A stretch of DNA of 64,000 nt from Sorghum bicolor (GCF_000003195.3 NC_012878.2:18762641-18826640), one strand, 5' to 3'; positions 19,773 to 32,769 are shown, counted from the stretch's first letter. Numbers and translations are program-made. The notes: generated from the letters alone by a model not told the origin.

Positions 19773-20462
19773 TGTTGACACCATTTTTGGGCACGTGTCC
19801 AGGATGGCAGGACAGGGTGGCAGTACGATGCGGGTTGCTGGTAAGGATGGTTGCCGATGAGGGAAAGGTTGAACGTGACTAAGTTCTCAGACAGTAATAT
19901 GGTGCCGATGTCCAAGTAAAAAGGGTCTGCCGATGACTATGGCAAGGGGATTGCCGATGACGCGAAGGGGGAGTCCGGGAGCTGCCAGTTGTCATGTGGA
20001 GGAGTTTCGGTTTGTCACGAAGGATGGTTTTATTATTTCCTTATGTTATTCGTATCATTTTGTATACGGGTTCCGTGTAATTTGGAATTCGAATTCTAAT
20101 CGTGTCTGGTCGTAGCTCTTTGAGCAGGGTATAAATATAAGCCCTAAGACCTTGTAATCAGGACATCTATCAATCAATCAAACACACGTTTTTACTCATA
20201 TTCTAGCATTTACTTTTCGACGACTTCGTCATACGTTTTCTTTTTGTTACGAGTTCTTAGGAATTCGTCGACTCAAGCTCGGCGTATCCTTAAGTTCCGC
20301 GTGAGTACCTCTTAGCCGTGACATCCGGGCGCATCGCTGTTGTCAGGACTAAAGTATTCGAGTTATCACCTTTGCCGATAGTAAGGTCAAATCGGCTGGC
20401 ACGCCTTAACATTCGAATCGGGTATTAGCCCTTTGTGTTTGCAGATCAGTTTTGCATCAACA
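19773..20462 (+). repeat. Tat 3' LTR
   Basis: 690 bp, TGTTGACACC to GCATCAACA, one base different from the 5' LTR by eye. It is followed by the GTAAG duplication. Confidence 0.95.
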
Positions 20463-20467
20463 GTAAG

Positions 20468-23400
20468 TGTGAGCTATGAGAGCATGATCGGATACACCGC
20501 CGATCTAGGGAAGTGCTTTTGGTACTGGATCATGTGCACATTTTACATGTGCCTATGAAAAGGTATCGCATGATGGGTGATTCCGTCCTTAGAGGCGATG
20601 TCGTCACTAGGACGATGATGTGGGTAGTAGCACTACACATACATGTATGGGGAATACACGTGTGTGGAGCGCATAGGTTTTTAATCTTGTACTGCATGTT
20701 TCATACTGTGGGTGGGCTGAAATGAGTTTTCTGCAGGTATGCTAGCCACGAATGCATAAATTGAATATTACGACTAGCTATATGTCGAGAGTGTACGTGT
20801 TATGCCACCGACATAGAACGTGATTGCCACCTTAGGCTGGCAATTTTGTGAGAACGAATAGGACGAAGCATGCATCGTCATGATTGTTTCCTTATGTCTA
20901 ACTGTGCTTCTCTCACCCTTGTTCCAGTAATAAATAACTTGTGAATCAATGTGTGTCATCTTGCTTGTGTGAAGTTAGATGAAATGTTTTGCTCCATGTT
21001 GCTTGAATAGCTATAATTGAATGTAGGGTGTGATTAGCTTTGTTTTGCCCGTGTTGTGGTCAATCTGTGCACCCTGTTAGTATGATGCACATCTCTAAGA
21101 TGACCATTCTTCTAAAACATAAGTAAAAATTTGTTTTCACAACTAGAGAAGAGACATACACCTTTCTAGTAAAAGAAAGTGAAAGATAAAAACACCTTAC
21201 CATCATGTTTTGTATGTTCAGGTGTACTAGTGTTGCGTTAGATGACTGCTTGTTATCTTCAAACTTTGTGCTTAGTATTGGTTCTTGGAGATAGTATGAT
21301 TGATGTTCTCACATGTTTGTTTAAAACCATGATGCATGAGTAGATGTGTTGTTAATCAGGTAGTGTCGTAGTTGTTACCTTTTTGTCCTTAGTAAGCATG
21401 CGAGTGTTGAAGAGCCTTATCTTAGAATAACACTCATGTCACTTTAATCTCATGGTTATCTCCAAGTAGATTCCAATGATAAAGAGCTTGAGTTTGTGCA
21501 TGGTTGTTAGCTCTTGAATGTTGTGTATCCATCCCCTAATCTGTGTATTGACTCAATCTTTCAAATCTCAATCATTTTATCTCCAACTCTCTTGAGTCTC
21601 TGGGTATTTATCCATCTTAATCTCATGTGATCTATGTTCTCTAGTACTATGTTTTAAATCACTTCCTTGTGAACCTCTAATCTCATGACTATCTTAGTTG
21701 ATACCCCCTCTTTTACAAAGTGCTCACTGCTATGCAACCCAATTTTTTGCCATGAGAGATTCCTTTTGGATTGTATGTTCAGTAATGGTGTCTTGGTTAA
21801 TGATTGATGGTGCCGTGACGAAACTGAGAGCCCCTTGTGGCGGCCGACACATGGTTGTGCTGCTCGGCACGCACTGGTATCGTTGTCGCTAGCCATGCTC
21901 TATTATAGAACTACACCAATGTGTCATCTCATCATGAGTTTGTCCTCAATTATCTCTTTAGATCATATCAAAAGATTCTTACTTCATGTGCGAGTAGGAG
22001 AATTACCCATGAAGCTACAAAGAGGATAACCTTTGAAGAATAGGTCACCGACATAAACATTAACAGACTACAAGAGATGGTAGACAAGTGACACTATTTA
22101 ACTATTCCTGCAATGATGATGGTCATTTAATGAGCAACATTGGTCATCCATGCCGAATCAAAGGACACAGGACACTTAATGTTGGACAAGTTATCTGTTG
22201 AACAAGCATCGATCATCACCATTGTGCTTATGATCTAGTTTTCCTAAGTCTTGATCTTTATGTGCATCATGGTGATACAACTAAAGTCAACCATCTTTAG
22301 CGTGAATCCTTATCTACTGGTTTTGAAGGTGACCAATTGTTAAGCGTCAACCGCAATGGTTATGGTTAAGTGTGGAGCTTTGGAAATTTTAGTGCTGAGA
22401 GCCAATTGATTGGTTGCTAGTAACAAAGCTAATCTCAAGCAAGGAAACGATGGATTGATAGCCATGAAGGATATATTTCGTCAACTAGTGAATTAAACTG
22501 TGGAGTTGAGAGATGTCTTGTCAATCAGGAATGCTGCCCTTTTAGCACCGAACAAGTTTAGTATGTATATGTTCTGCCTACACAAATGGTACCTCTTTGA
22601 GCTGAATTTTGGTCAGAGGTTAGAAGACTCATGGATCTATATTTCTACCAAATTTCAGGGGGATGTGAGTGATAATTGGTGAAATATGAACCAAAACCCA
22701 AAAGGGGTAGAAATCTACAATCTCAGTTTTGATATCGATCATCCTTCGTATATAAAGTGGTGTTGATTTTAGTGCCATGGATTATAGTATGGGCAATGTC
22801 TTGCTGCATAGATAATGCTTATATGCTGAAATAAGATTCTTTGTACCCATTTGTGCCAATGTGAGTCAAATACAATTTGAAAGGTGTCAATCAATAGATT
22901 GTTAATATCAGAGCTACCGACTGATCCTAAAAAGAAGCCTCAAATGCAAAAGTAGTTCCACTTGATTGGTTTTGCTATGGTACAAGTCAACCTAACTCTT
23001 ATGTAACTACATCATGAAGAAAGGTCATGCTTAACCTACTGGTGGTACGCTATTTCTTTAGTTGGTTGAACACTTGCAACAGTTGGAGACCTATGGACCC
23101 CACTATCATCCTTTATCAGTAGTGGTTATCCAATTCTTACATGCCTTGGTTACCTTCTATGTGTTACCCAAGAAGTTACATCTAATTCAACCCAGATAAT
23201 TGTTGTTGTTTGGATACAAGAATCCCATTAAAGTAAATGATCATGGGAGGCATGAAACCAACAGAGTCAGCTATCACATTCACTGTTCTCTTAATCGGGT
23301 GGTCAGTACAATGTTGTCATTAGAGAAAGAGAACTGCATGCATGGAAAGTTACACTCCAACCATTTTGGTAGAGGACTGCTTTTCAAATCTTGTGAATGA

Positions 23401-23793
23401 GCCTGGAATCACTATAATGCGCAACCCTTAGAAGCTTGTGAAGTGGTGTGAAGTTCGTATGGCTTGCATTAGTTTCACTAAAGAAGCTAATGGTACAAGT
23501 AGCTCCTTAGGCTCTAAACAACCAGAAACAAAGTACATGGAACAGTTTGTCTTGGATTCCTCCCAAAGTAACAATGCTTCACTAAAGTCAAACAAAGAGG
23601 GAGATTCTCCAAATAAGGGTTTACTATGAAGAGCAAGTATCATGAAATGTTTGGACCAAGTATGCTTCTCTGATGTTCCAAGCAAAGTCGCCCACTCCTA
23701 TCGCTAATATTGGAAAATGCGTGACATTGTTTTCTTCCCTTGAAAGTCTTTTGCACCGAATCTCGGGACGAGATTCTTTTAAGGGGGGAAGGC
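20468..23793 (+). other. LARD interior, right part, non-coding, with polypurine tract
   Basis: About 3.3 kb with no gag, protease, reverse transcriptase or integrase motif in any frame; the longest ORFs are short and unconvincing. The start (around atgggtgattccgtcc) resembles the leader of Tekay-type elements. The end has gaatctcgggacgagattc and the polypurine tract aaggggggaaggc (23781-23793) directly before the 3' LTR. The coding region seems to have been replaced or lost long before this copy inserted. Confidence 0.75.
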
Positions 23794-26700
23794 TGTAACA
23801 CCCTAGGTGTTTGTCACTTGCTAAGTACTAGGTTTGAGTTCAAACATGACAAGTTCAATGGTAATAAAGAGGTCAAAGTCAATCTATGAAAGTAAACCTC
23901 AACTTGGGCTTGGTGGATGCAACCTTGCTTGCATATATGCCTTTTTAAAAGGTATGCTTTGATGATGCTAATGGAACCTTTTTCATGTGTCCTATATCCA
24001 TCCCAATCTATGTTGGTCTCTGGAAAGGTTTGGTTAAGTTTGGAATCAAGAAGTCACATGAAATGATTAGTTATATCATTGTTGGAATGACTCTATTAAG
24101 GAAATGGAATCATGGGTCATGAACCAACCCATGCAAACTTGCTCATATGACTCTTGATGAATTATACAACAAAAGTCATGAAGGGTTCATGTTGAGCTTA
24201 TGTCAAGAAAATGCTTAAATTGGCCTAAAATCCTATTTGGAGCTTTATCGGGTTACTGCTTTGACCAAAGTGAAAGATTAACTTCTGTTGAAGTTATGAG
24301 GTTTCACCCTAAATGAAAGTTGTAGTTTTGCTTGTGTAGAAGAAACTTTATTCAAGGGTCAAGAACCAAATCAGTATGTAAATAGTTCAAACAGAGGCTC
24401 CAAGTTCGAATCAGCTGCTGCTTTTTAGCCCTAAGAAATAATTCTAAGTCCCGAAAAGTGACAGCAGCAAGTTAGCTTCTTTGTGACATTATATTATCCA
24501 AATTCATATAGTAACACAGTTGGATTCCTTAATATGAGTTGGAGTACTCTTCTTAATGAAAGCAATGGATCAAGTATCATCAAATTTGGAGTTCATTTGG
24601 ATATCTAAAAGTAGCTCCCAAAACAGCAAAAGATTAATTTATTGCTAAACGGACGTCGACCCGTTGGCATGCCGCGTTCTCGTGTTTTTGTTAAGCAACT
24701 AAAGTTGGTCCAAGAATAAAAGTGGTGGACAATTATTTGGAGAAGGTCATGTAAAAAGTTGCATCAAGTTTGACATGGTTTGGATCATCAATTCTTGGTT
24801 TTGCTAATCACCGTCAATACGTTGACACTTATGACTTGGCATCTAATTATCTCTTAATCTGTTGGTCTAATGATCTTGGTGTGTTAATCAAAGTTGTAGT
24901 GCACGACGTGGTGAACAAACTTCGTTTTAGGCCCAAGGTCCAATTCAGCCCGGAGCAAGCCCAAACCGGCGTCCCACCTTCCCTACTTTGCTGCACGCCA
25001 CGTGCTCGATGGAATGGCTCCGTGGCGTTCATGCATGGACTGGCACCCCACCTCCATTGCCACGCGCTGCCCTGCTCTCTGCGCCTCCAGAAGTGGGCGC
25101 TGCGCTCCCTACTTCTCCCTGCTCTCACTCTCTGCCCTCGCTCGCTCCTCCTTCGCTCGGTGCTCGCCTTGCTGCTCGCGCCGTCGCCATGGCCGCCGTG
25201 GAAGCTCCTGCCGCCGCGTTCTCGCTGCTCCGGACCTCCTCACTCCCTGCAAGCATTGTCAGTAGCTTCGCCTCCATCTCCTACATCTCGTGCTCGCGCT
25301 CGCCGTCCGAATCCGTCGCCGTGGTCGCCGGCGTGCCGCCGCCGCCGCCGCCGTCGGTGTGCGTGCGTGGCCGGACCGCCACGGACCACCTTTGGCCGAG
25401 CCGTGGCCACCTTCGGGTGCGGCTCATTGCCCTGATGTTTCCCCACCCCTCCATCGCCGCCGACGAGGCTCCGACGGGCCGGAACAGGAAGCTCCGGCGA
25501 GTCTCCCCTGTTCTGTTCGCGACCAGGGACCTCGGGCTCAAATTCATCAAAAGTGAGGGGTTCAAATGTGAAGTCATGACACATGTGAATAGTACCTGCA
25601 GGGATCTCTCGGTTGTAGTTTGTTTTGCGGATAACTTAAGGGACTCTGTGCAAATCTGTTTTTCTTTCATATGGCTGAAGTTTGGAAAAACATCATAAAT
25701 TGTAGAAAAATCGTAAAATAGCAAATGTGGACTTTTTGGAATCCTTGTGAAATTCTATATGCATTAGATCTATAATATGGCATGGTTTAGTTTGAAGTTT
25801 TAGTCGTAAAAATAGATTTATGCAGTTAGATTTTAAATTGCTTGTTATATTTGTCTTTTTCATAACTGCTGTGTTGTTGCCCAAATAAATGTGAAAATAT
25901 TGTGACATGTTTTTCATATGGTATTTGATGACTGGTAAAAGTGTCATGAATTTAGGAAAAATAGATTAAGAGTTATAAAAATAACAAATGTCATGTGTTG
26001 CTTTGCTCCTATTCTGAGTGGATCTGCATGTTTGTATTGTTTGGCTCAGTTAAGTTGTGAATCTTGCCTGGATAAAAATATATAAGTTTTAGTACTTTTC
26101 ATAAGCTTTCCAAAAAGATAAATAGCACAATTTTTGGTTAAGCACATGTTTAGTTATAGTAGTTTAAAGTACTGTTCCAGTTTCTGTCTAAACCCAGACA
26201 GAATTGCATTGTTTGTAATGTAAGACCTTGTTAGTGGTATATTTAGCTCTAGATGTTTATAACAAAGTTGTTCACAATTTAGTAAGCTTTCTAGAAAGTA
26301 CACAACCATAAATTATGGACATGTGAAACTCAAGTTATGGGTGTTTAATGTAGCATGACAGATTCTGTCTGTGTTTTGGACAGAGATATCTTCATGGGAT
26401 TAATTGACCTTGTTAACTCTAGATTCATATTTAGATGATAATAAGAAAGTTGTAGGTAACTTTATAAGCTTTCCAAAAATATAAGAATCATGTTGGCTGG
26501 AGGTCGACAACTCCAGTTATGCTTCCTTGAATTGCCTATCAGTTTTCAGTTGTAATTGTACTTCTACTGTTTGGCAGCATGAGCAGTTTTGATTGTGCAA
26601 TTAATTCCATGATATAAATTATGTTTTCTGTGAAACTTGTATATAGAAAAGATGTAGATAACTTACTAATATATCTTGTTGTAAAGTTTCATGTCATTTG

Positions 26701-28887
26701 GCTAAGTGGTTTGTGAGTTACAGTAGTATGAAGTTCGTCCTTTGAATTGCTTGTTCTCTGGAAATTCCTGGACCAGATTATATGGTCATGCATGTTTGAT
26801 TTGGTTAACTTGTTAATCATACTGATATGATTAAAGATGAATTGTAGATAATTCTATATTCTTTCCAGAATGTCCAATTGCATAGTTTTTGGAGTTGTGT
26901 AACTCCAGTTATGATTTAATTACTGAGTTGCTGCATGTATATCCAGAGTTTGCTGAAATACATGAATGCTTGATTGCTTTACTTTGTGTGATCTAAGTAT
27001 GATTCATGTCTCTAATCATGATTTAAGTAATACACTTGTAAACTTGTTAAACTTTTGTCATGATTGATATATTTGCTCTATATAATTGGTTGTGTGATGT
27101 TAGCTAAATTGATGCCTGTGTCTTGCATACTTTTATGTCATGCATGTTGTGTTATTATTCTTTATATTCATGCACTTGCATCTTGCATCTCATCTAGGTG
27201 CGCTAGATGAATCACGTGAAGGTCTTGGTGTGGGAACAAACCCGAAGACGGTGTTGGATGGACCCACCCCGAAGGTGGAAGGACTAAGCAAGCGTTGTGA
27301 CCTTAGATGTCACCAAGACGGAGCAACTAACTGAACTGACTCAGTGTTGATCCCAGGCAAGCCCCGGAGCATTATAAGTCTCCTACTACTTTTGAATGCA
27401 ATTGAGAATATATGTTATATATGTATTGTTGCATTAAGTATAGGAGTTGGGTGAAACCCTTGCTGCATATATCACTCCTTGTCCAGCAAATATACCTATA
27501 ACCTTATGTAGATTCAGGATCGAATCTAAATGCTTAGCTATGCTTAGATCGGTAGAAGCCAGGTGATCTCCTGTCACCTGAGCCAGATAGGTGGACACCT
27601 GAAAAGGTTGGCTATATATGCTATCATGGAAATAACCAAGTGATGAGGATGAATAATTGGAGACCGGGCGGGACGATGATAGAGAAGTAACAAGACATGG
27701 AGGTCTTGGGTGCCTATCTATCCCCGCCTGAGTCGATTAAGGACCGATCATTGACGGCCCTCTTGTCATGTTGAACGCATGCCCCACACTTAGCTGGAAG
27801 GATAAGTCGTTCCGACCGCGAAGCCTGAGCACTATCCGGGCCGGGAATTGGCCCGATGTACGCGCTGTATTGGTGATGGTTGAGGAGAACGACGAGGGCG
27901 CGGCGCGCAACCTTGGTATACCTTGGATACCTCGGTCGCCGGAACGGTCCTCGGGTACGGGCGGTGCCTGTCGAACCCGCGAATTGGTCCTGGATAGTGC
28001 AATACGGTGACCTATAGCTCACTTGATCAGTGAGTGTGGTTTGTGTGGGGAATAACTCGCCAGCTGGTTAGAAATCGATTCGAATCGCCATCGCTCCTGG
28101 ACAGTGAGCACTTGACTTGAGCTTCGTCATCGTAGTAATGTTTATGGAACACTTGGATGGTTATGGTATGAAGATGATGTTGGAAATGCCACATCAAATA
28201 TGGGTACTACTGTTGTATCTTAATCAAGTGATTGCTCTAGTACAGGTGCTAATATAGATGACAGGTAATGATTATTAACTTGAGCTAAATACCTGAAAAG
28301 TTACTTACCTGTAACCTAAGCTTTTTATGCAAAAAGTGTTGTCAAGCTAGCCCCACCAATAAAGCCTTGCATACTCCTTGGTGTCATATTATTTCTGGTT
28401 TATGACGGGTAAGTCTAGCTGAGTACCTTCTCGTACTCAGGGTTTATTCCCACTTGTTGCAGGTTGTGATGTATCATGGCTACTGCAAGAGTTGGATGAC
28501 TCCTACCGTATTTGAGGAGTAAGATCATGGGCATGATCCTTCTTAGTTACCTCATCTATACTGCTTTTGTTGGAATTGACATGGATACTGGCATGTATTT
28601 GAAATAAGGGCAATATTAGTTTCAAATTACTTCGCTTCCGCTACTTTTCAACTTTAGTGGTAATAACTATCTTGAACTCTGATGTATATCAAACTACTTG
28701 TGAAATGGATGTAACATGTGACTTGTTATGTTGAATCACTACGATCTTGGCTTGTAAGATGATTGGTTTGAAATCCCTCGTGATTTCACGGACTACCGGG
28801 TTTATGAGAGTTCGATTATGTTAAAGCAACTGCTTTGGCGGGAGTTTTTCATAGTTGATCTCTTGTAAATTGGGCGGTTCTGTTACA
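23794..28887 (+). repeat. LARD-like 3' LTR (complete)
   Basis: 5094 bp from TGTAACACCC to TGTTACA, followed by AGTAT. It is the gap-free reference for the 5' LTR. The GC-rich island lies at about 24960-25540 and the small indel against the other LTR near 27110. Downstream of the island I see only AT-rich non-coding sequence. Confidence 0.93.
25189..25698 (+). CDS. Second copy of the LTR-encoded ORF (unknown)
   Basis: This is the 3' LTR counterpart of 1519-2028, with the same length, the same start context and a few substitutions. Both copies are open, but the LTRs are too similar for that to prove selection. Confidence 0.2.
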   Translation: MAAVEAPAAAFSLLRTSSLPASIVSSFASISYISCSRSPSESVAVVAGVPPPPPPSVCVRGRTATDHLWPSRGHLRVRLIALMFPHPSIAADEAPTGRNRKLRRVSPVLFATRDLGLKFIKSEGFKCEVMTHVNSTCRDLSVVVCFADNLRDSVQICFSFIWLKFGKTS

Positions 28888-28892
28888 AGTAT

Positions 28893-30233
28893 CTATCGTT
28901 GCATGTATAATTGAGAGCATTTATCTATCTCTTCTATACAGGGATACGTGTCACATAAAAGATATATAAAGTATAAATAGTGACAAAGATAATTAATCTG
29001 ATCAGCATAACTTAGCCACATAATAAATATGATAAGCACCTCAATTAGATATCCTAGCAAGTCATTAGCATGGAATTAGGACGAACTACAAGAATATTTC
29101 CGAAGTTATTCTCAACTATACAGTCTAGCATATCATAGTTAGTGCAATTATACTGGGCAATCATTGTGAGACAAAACTACGCCCATGCATAGTGATATTA
29201 TCAAGGACTATGAGAAACATAGCAATCACTCCCCTATAATATTGTTGCTCTGCCAGCCCAATACACGAGTGGGGGACTATATAAGAATCAATGGAGCTGT
29301 CACTACCACGAACTACCCCGCGATCTGGCATATAGGGTACAATCGCAGATAAATACGGTATAGGCAGCATGCCTACACAATACTTATCATTTACCCACTG
29401 TACACATGGATAAACGCTATACGGTCCTAAACATGTATATAAATCCAATCTAACTAAGCCAAGTATATAACTATGATAAACTAAGAACAATATAATTGTG
29501 AATATAAACAAGTAGAGCAAAGTCATAAACAATATATTGAAGTAGAACAAAGTCATTTTCATAACATTAAAGAACAAAGATGAACAATTGAAGAACAATA
29601 GAGAATTACCAAGAATCCTCTTGACAGATCCGGAAACCAATCGAAGATTGACTCCTTCTAGTTCTAATCCTATGTAGCTATGCTAATCTAGAGATCTAAT
29701 TGATGTGGTGGCTCTATGGCTTGATCATAGGCTTCTTCTCCCAAGATGAATAATGAATTAGGGTTGAGAGGCTCTCTCCTCCACGGGCCAGGGGGTCTGG
29801 TTATGTAGTCCTTCCAAGTGAATGTGGGCCGTCGGATCAAACCAACATTAATCACACGGTTTTCCTTGATCCTTTAGGTCAGTGGAGCATGATCCGCGAG
29901 ATTGGTTCTGATTGGTGGAAAGGCCAGGGCGGGCGCCCAAGGGGGGAGGGCGGGTGCCCTACACTCAAGCCTGTCTGGTCTCCCGTTCGTTCCCGTAGCT
30001 TCTGGACCCTTCTAGATGTAAGATAATTGTGCGGCATGTTAATATCTCTATGTAAACCCGACGTGTGGGCCTTTCTTCCGTATTTCCTAATAACCCCCTG
30101 CAGAAATAGACAAACACCAAAACTCGTGAAATAGACAAACACCAAAACTCGTGAAAGTCTGGATGTCGGTTGTATATGGATCCTTTTATTTATTTATTTG
30201 TTGATTATATTTGATACTTAAGGACCGTCAACA
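28893..30233 (-). repeat. Athila-like LTR A1, right part (reverse)
   Basis: This continues the LTR cut by the LARD. Sequence around 29270-29330 (ctatataagaatca, cactaccacgaactacc) matches the reverse complement of 61640-61690 in LTR A4. The end, ggaccgtcaaca at 30233, is the reverse complement of the family start TGTTGACGGTCC. Its TATA region is mutated (tggttatgtagtcc). The ORF-like stretch on the minus strand at 29161-29640 looks like chance. Confidence 0.8.
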
Positions 30234-30250
30234 AACTCCCCCAAGCTTAC
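30234..30250 (-). other. Polypurine-tract stub of Athila element A1
   Basis: aactcccccaagcttac is the reverse complement of a G-rich polypurine tract next to LTR A1. Only 17 bp of A1 interior remain before LTR A2 begins, so A1 was broken here. Confidence 0.6.
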
Positions 30251-31459
30251 TGTTGATATTTGGGAATGCAATAAGAAATGGATCCACAAGCGCACGGATA
30301 TCGGTGAGCACTTCACCCGGGAGGTTATCTAGATTATCGTATTTATTTTTTACCACTAGGAGAAAGAGTGCATTTGACTAACCTGGTCTATTACTACTAA
30401 CCCTTTAGTCTACAAAGAATGTTTCTCTATGTGAGTGATAAATAGAGAAGACTTCAACCGTAATCTCTTTCTAACCTTGGTAAGGATAATCTACTGTTCT
30501 ATTGGGGAGGCTAACAGAATCTAGGCACCACAAAGGATGTTCAACCCGCACCTATAAACCCTATCCTTCCTGCTAACGAGATATGGTTTGCAAAGGTAAC
30601 TCAGAAATATCACGTTCCTCGCTACTACCACGGTCTATCTAGTTAGGGAATATTTATGAGTATCCTAGCCCAAACACCACGTCTACGCTAGAGATGATTA
30701 CTCTAAACTCTACGTGAAGAGATTAAAGTAAACTCATAAACCAAAGAACAATAAAACAAGAACTTACTAGAATTTGGAAGTCGAAATACTGAAGAATCCT
30801 AGGAGCAAGCTTCGGGTTAGGAGAACTTGATCCCACAGGTACAAACTCGGAGTAGACACCGACAGGCCGGGCTTCCTCTGATGTACACCTCCACTCTATC
30901 TCCCTCAATCTAGTAGAAACTAGAAGATCTATTTCTACTTACATTGGATGCTAAGCCTAAAAAGAAATTTTATTTAGAGGAGAGGTATTCCTTTGAGGGC
31001 TCCTCTCAACTCTATGATGAACTTGTCTCCTCCAGGGGCTAGGGGGTCTGGTTTTATAGTCCCCTCAAGTGAACGTGAGCCGTTGGATCAAACCGACATT
31101 GATTGGACGGTTATCCTTGATCCTTTAGGTCGGTGGAGCGTCGTCCACGAAAAGAGTTCTGATTGGCATCTAGGAGGGGGCGGGCGCCCTAGGCCAGGCC
31201 CCTTTAGGCCTCCTCTTTGTTCCCGTAGCTTCTGGAGTCTTCTAGATGGTACAAAATTGCGCGGTGTGTTTATATCTCTATGTAATCCAGACATGTGGGC
31301 CTTTCTTCCTTATTTCCTGATAACCCTCTGCAGAAACAGATAAATAACAAAACTAGTGGAATTCTGTTAGATCAAACCCTAATTCTAGGTGTTGGTTGCA
31401 TATTGGTCCTTTCTCTTGTTTATTTGATAATTAAAGTTGATACTTAAGAACCGTCAACA
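30251..31459 (-). repeat. Athila-like LTR A2 (3' LTR of the left arm)
   Basis: It reads TGTTGACGGTTC ... CAAATATCAACA on the minus strand. The TATA box (reverse of ttttata, 31052-31058) lies ~120 bp from the GC box ggcgggcgccct (31179-31190). The adjoining aatacccccatactta to the right is its polypurine tract, so the interior of this element lies to the right. Confidence 0.85.
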
Positions 31460-32769
31460 AATACCCCCATACTTAGGCTTTTACTCGTCCTCGAGAAAAG
31501 GATGGTTTAGAAAATTATCTGGGGTAAAACATTTTAAAACATTCTCTTCGTAACTGTAGGGTGTTAAAATCCACTGTATACTGTAGTCAAGGAAATATAT
31601 GGTTAAGAGTAGAGATCCTTTCTTCTCAACCCTGACACTTGGAGTTTTTGTATATTTTTGAAAAGAAAGTTAGCATACCTTTTATCCTCATAGGTTTTCT
31701 CAGATCACTCATTATCTTTTATATATCTCACTGAGGCTGTTTTAATTTGCAAAAATTCTCGAGCATACTTACTTTGCATTTATTGCCTGATCAAAACGGG
31801 ATCCGAGGAGAAGAATGCTATACTCTTAGATCAAAGATTTTGGAAATTAAAAACTTGTCAACTCTTGCTGGCATATTGCTTATTAGAGGGACCATGGGCT
31901 ATCATTTTCTTTTCTTTTCTCTCTCCTTTTTTTAAGTGGATACCGAGGTACCCCAAATTCTACTGCCGGACACTTGTCCATTTTTTCTGCGAGGTTATCG
32001 AGCACTTGCTCTTTTTTATTTCCTCGAAATATCCTTATTTTTGCATAGCCCATGCCTCTAATGCAATAATACTTCGGAAGAGTGAATCTTTCTGAATAAA
32101 TGTCTTGATCTTAGGAGCATGATAAATCTCTCAACAAGGGTCTAACTCATTTTGAAGAAACTCAATACAGAGTAGATAGCTTTTATGATTATAATTAATT
32201 TTCAGTTTTAGTAGGCATATAAAACACTGAGGATGGTAGCTAGAATTTTGGAGATTTTGAAATAAATTCTCCAAGTAACAATGATATCAAGAACTCATAC
32301 TCTACCATCTCACATTCCAAAATGACTTAGTAACATAGGGTTTTAAAAATGATTTTCAATAATTTGTAGGTTTTAGGAAATATCAGAGAGTGAGATTAAT
32401 CATGATTAGAAACATTTTTAATCTTTTTAATTTATCATGTTGGAAACAATATTCTACATAATCCAAGATATGTGTATGTGTAAAGTGTGCAGAGTGTGTA
32501 CCTGAGTTGTGGAGTGGTGTAGTCGAAGTGTGTTTGGCATGTCGAGGGATCTCCCCCATACTTGTTTTCTGCTTTTCTTGGACAAAAATAAAGTAGAGAC
32601 ACAGAAGACATAATAATAATAATAATCTTTATTAATCTTGAGGCATTTATTACAAATAACTAGTAGCAAACTGACGATAATAGTAGCTAACTGATGATAA
32701 TAGTAAACCTAAACCAAATTTAAAGATAAATATATAAGATGCATTGCCTCAAGATCTAATCAAGATAAC
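31460..32769 (-). other. Athila 3' untranslated region, left arm
   Basis: About 1.3 kb of AT-rich sequence with no credible ORF lies between the extra gene and the polypurine tract. It is the inverted counterpart of 35655-35930 plus 47788-48833. Confidence 0.7.

Larger units (their letters stand above)
5832..20462 (+). mobile_element. Tat-lineage Ty3/gypsy retrotransposon with antisense PMD gene and extra LTR
   Basis: The outer LTRs are both 690 bp (5832-6521 and 19773-20462) and differ at one site by eye, so insertion was very recent. The order inside is LTR, partial gag, truncated LTR, gag-pro, pol, antisense gene, polypurine tract, LTR. Pol contains a second, archaeal-like RNase H between the Ty3-type RNase H and the integrase, which is the hallmark of the Tat lineage. 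An antisense extra gene between pol and the 3' LTR is also known in several Tat elements. This copy is damaged: a gag-pro stop, a changed integrase catalytic residue and a stop in the antisense gene. The element is densely populated by the hexamer GCCGAT/ATCGGC. Confidence 0.92.
124..28887 (+). mobile_element. LARD-like non-autonomous LTR retrotransposon (with nested Tat element)
   Basis: Two direct repeats (124-5510 and 23794-28887) begin TGTAACACCC (first base mutated to C in the left copy) and end in TGTTACA. They are followed and preceded by a tRNA-iMet-type primer site (5513-5524) and a polypurine tract (23781-23793), and flanked by the 5-bp duplication AGTAT. Without the nested Tat element the interior is only about 3.6 kb and holds no recognisable gag or pol. 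LTRs of ~5 kb around a ~3.5-kb non-coding core match the architecture known as LARD. The terminal words resemble Tekay/Del-type chromoviruses, which could supply proteins in trans; that is inference. The plus orientation follows from the order primer site to polypurine tract. Confidence 0.85.

Noticed and set aside
20468..23793. A host gene or decayed pol in the LARD interior
   Set aside because: I looked for RT, integrase, protease and zinc-knuckle motifs in all frames and found none; short ORFs have no coding character.
29161..29640. A 159-aa hydrophobic minus-strand frame
   Set aside because: It lies inside a reverse Athila LTR and follows LTR sequence shared with A4; its hydrophobic run comes from AT-rich codons.
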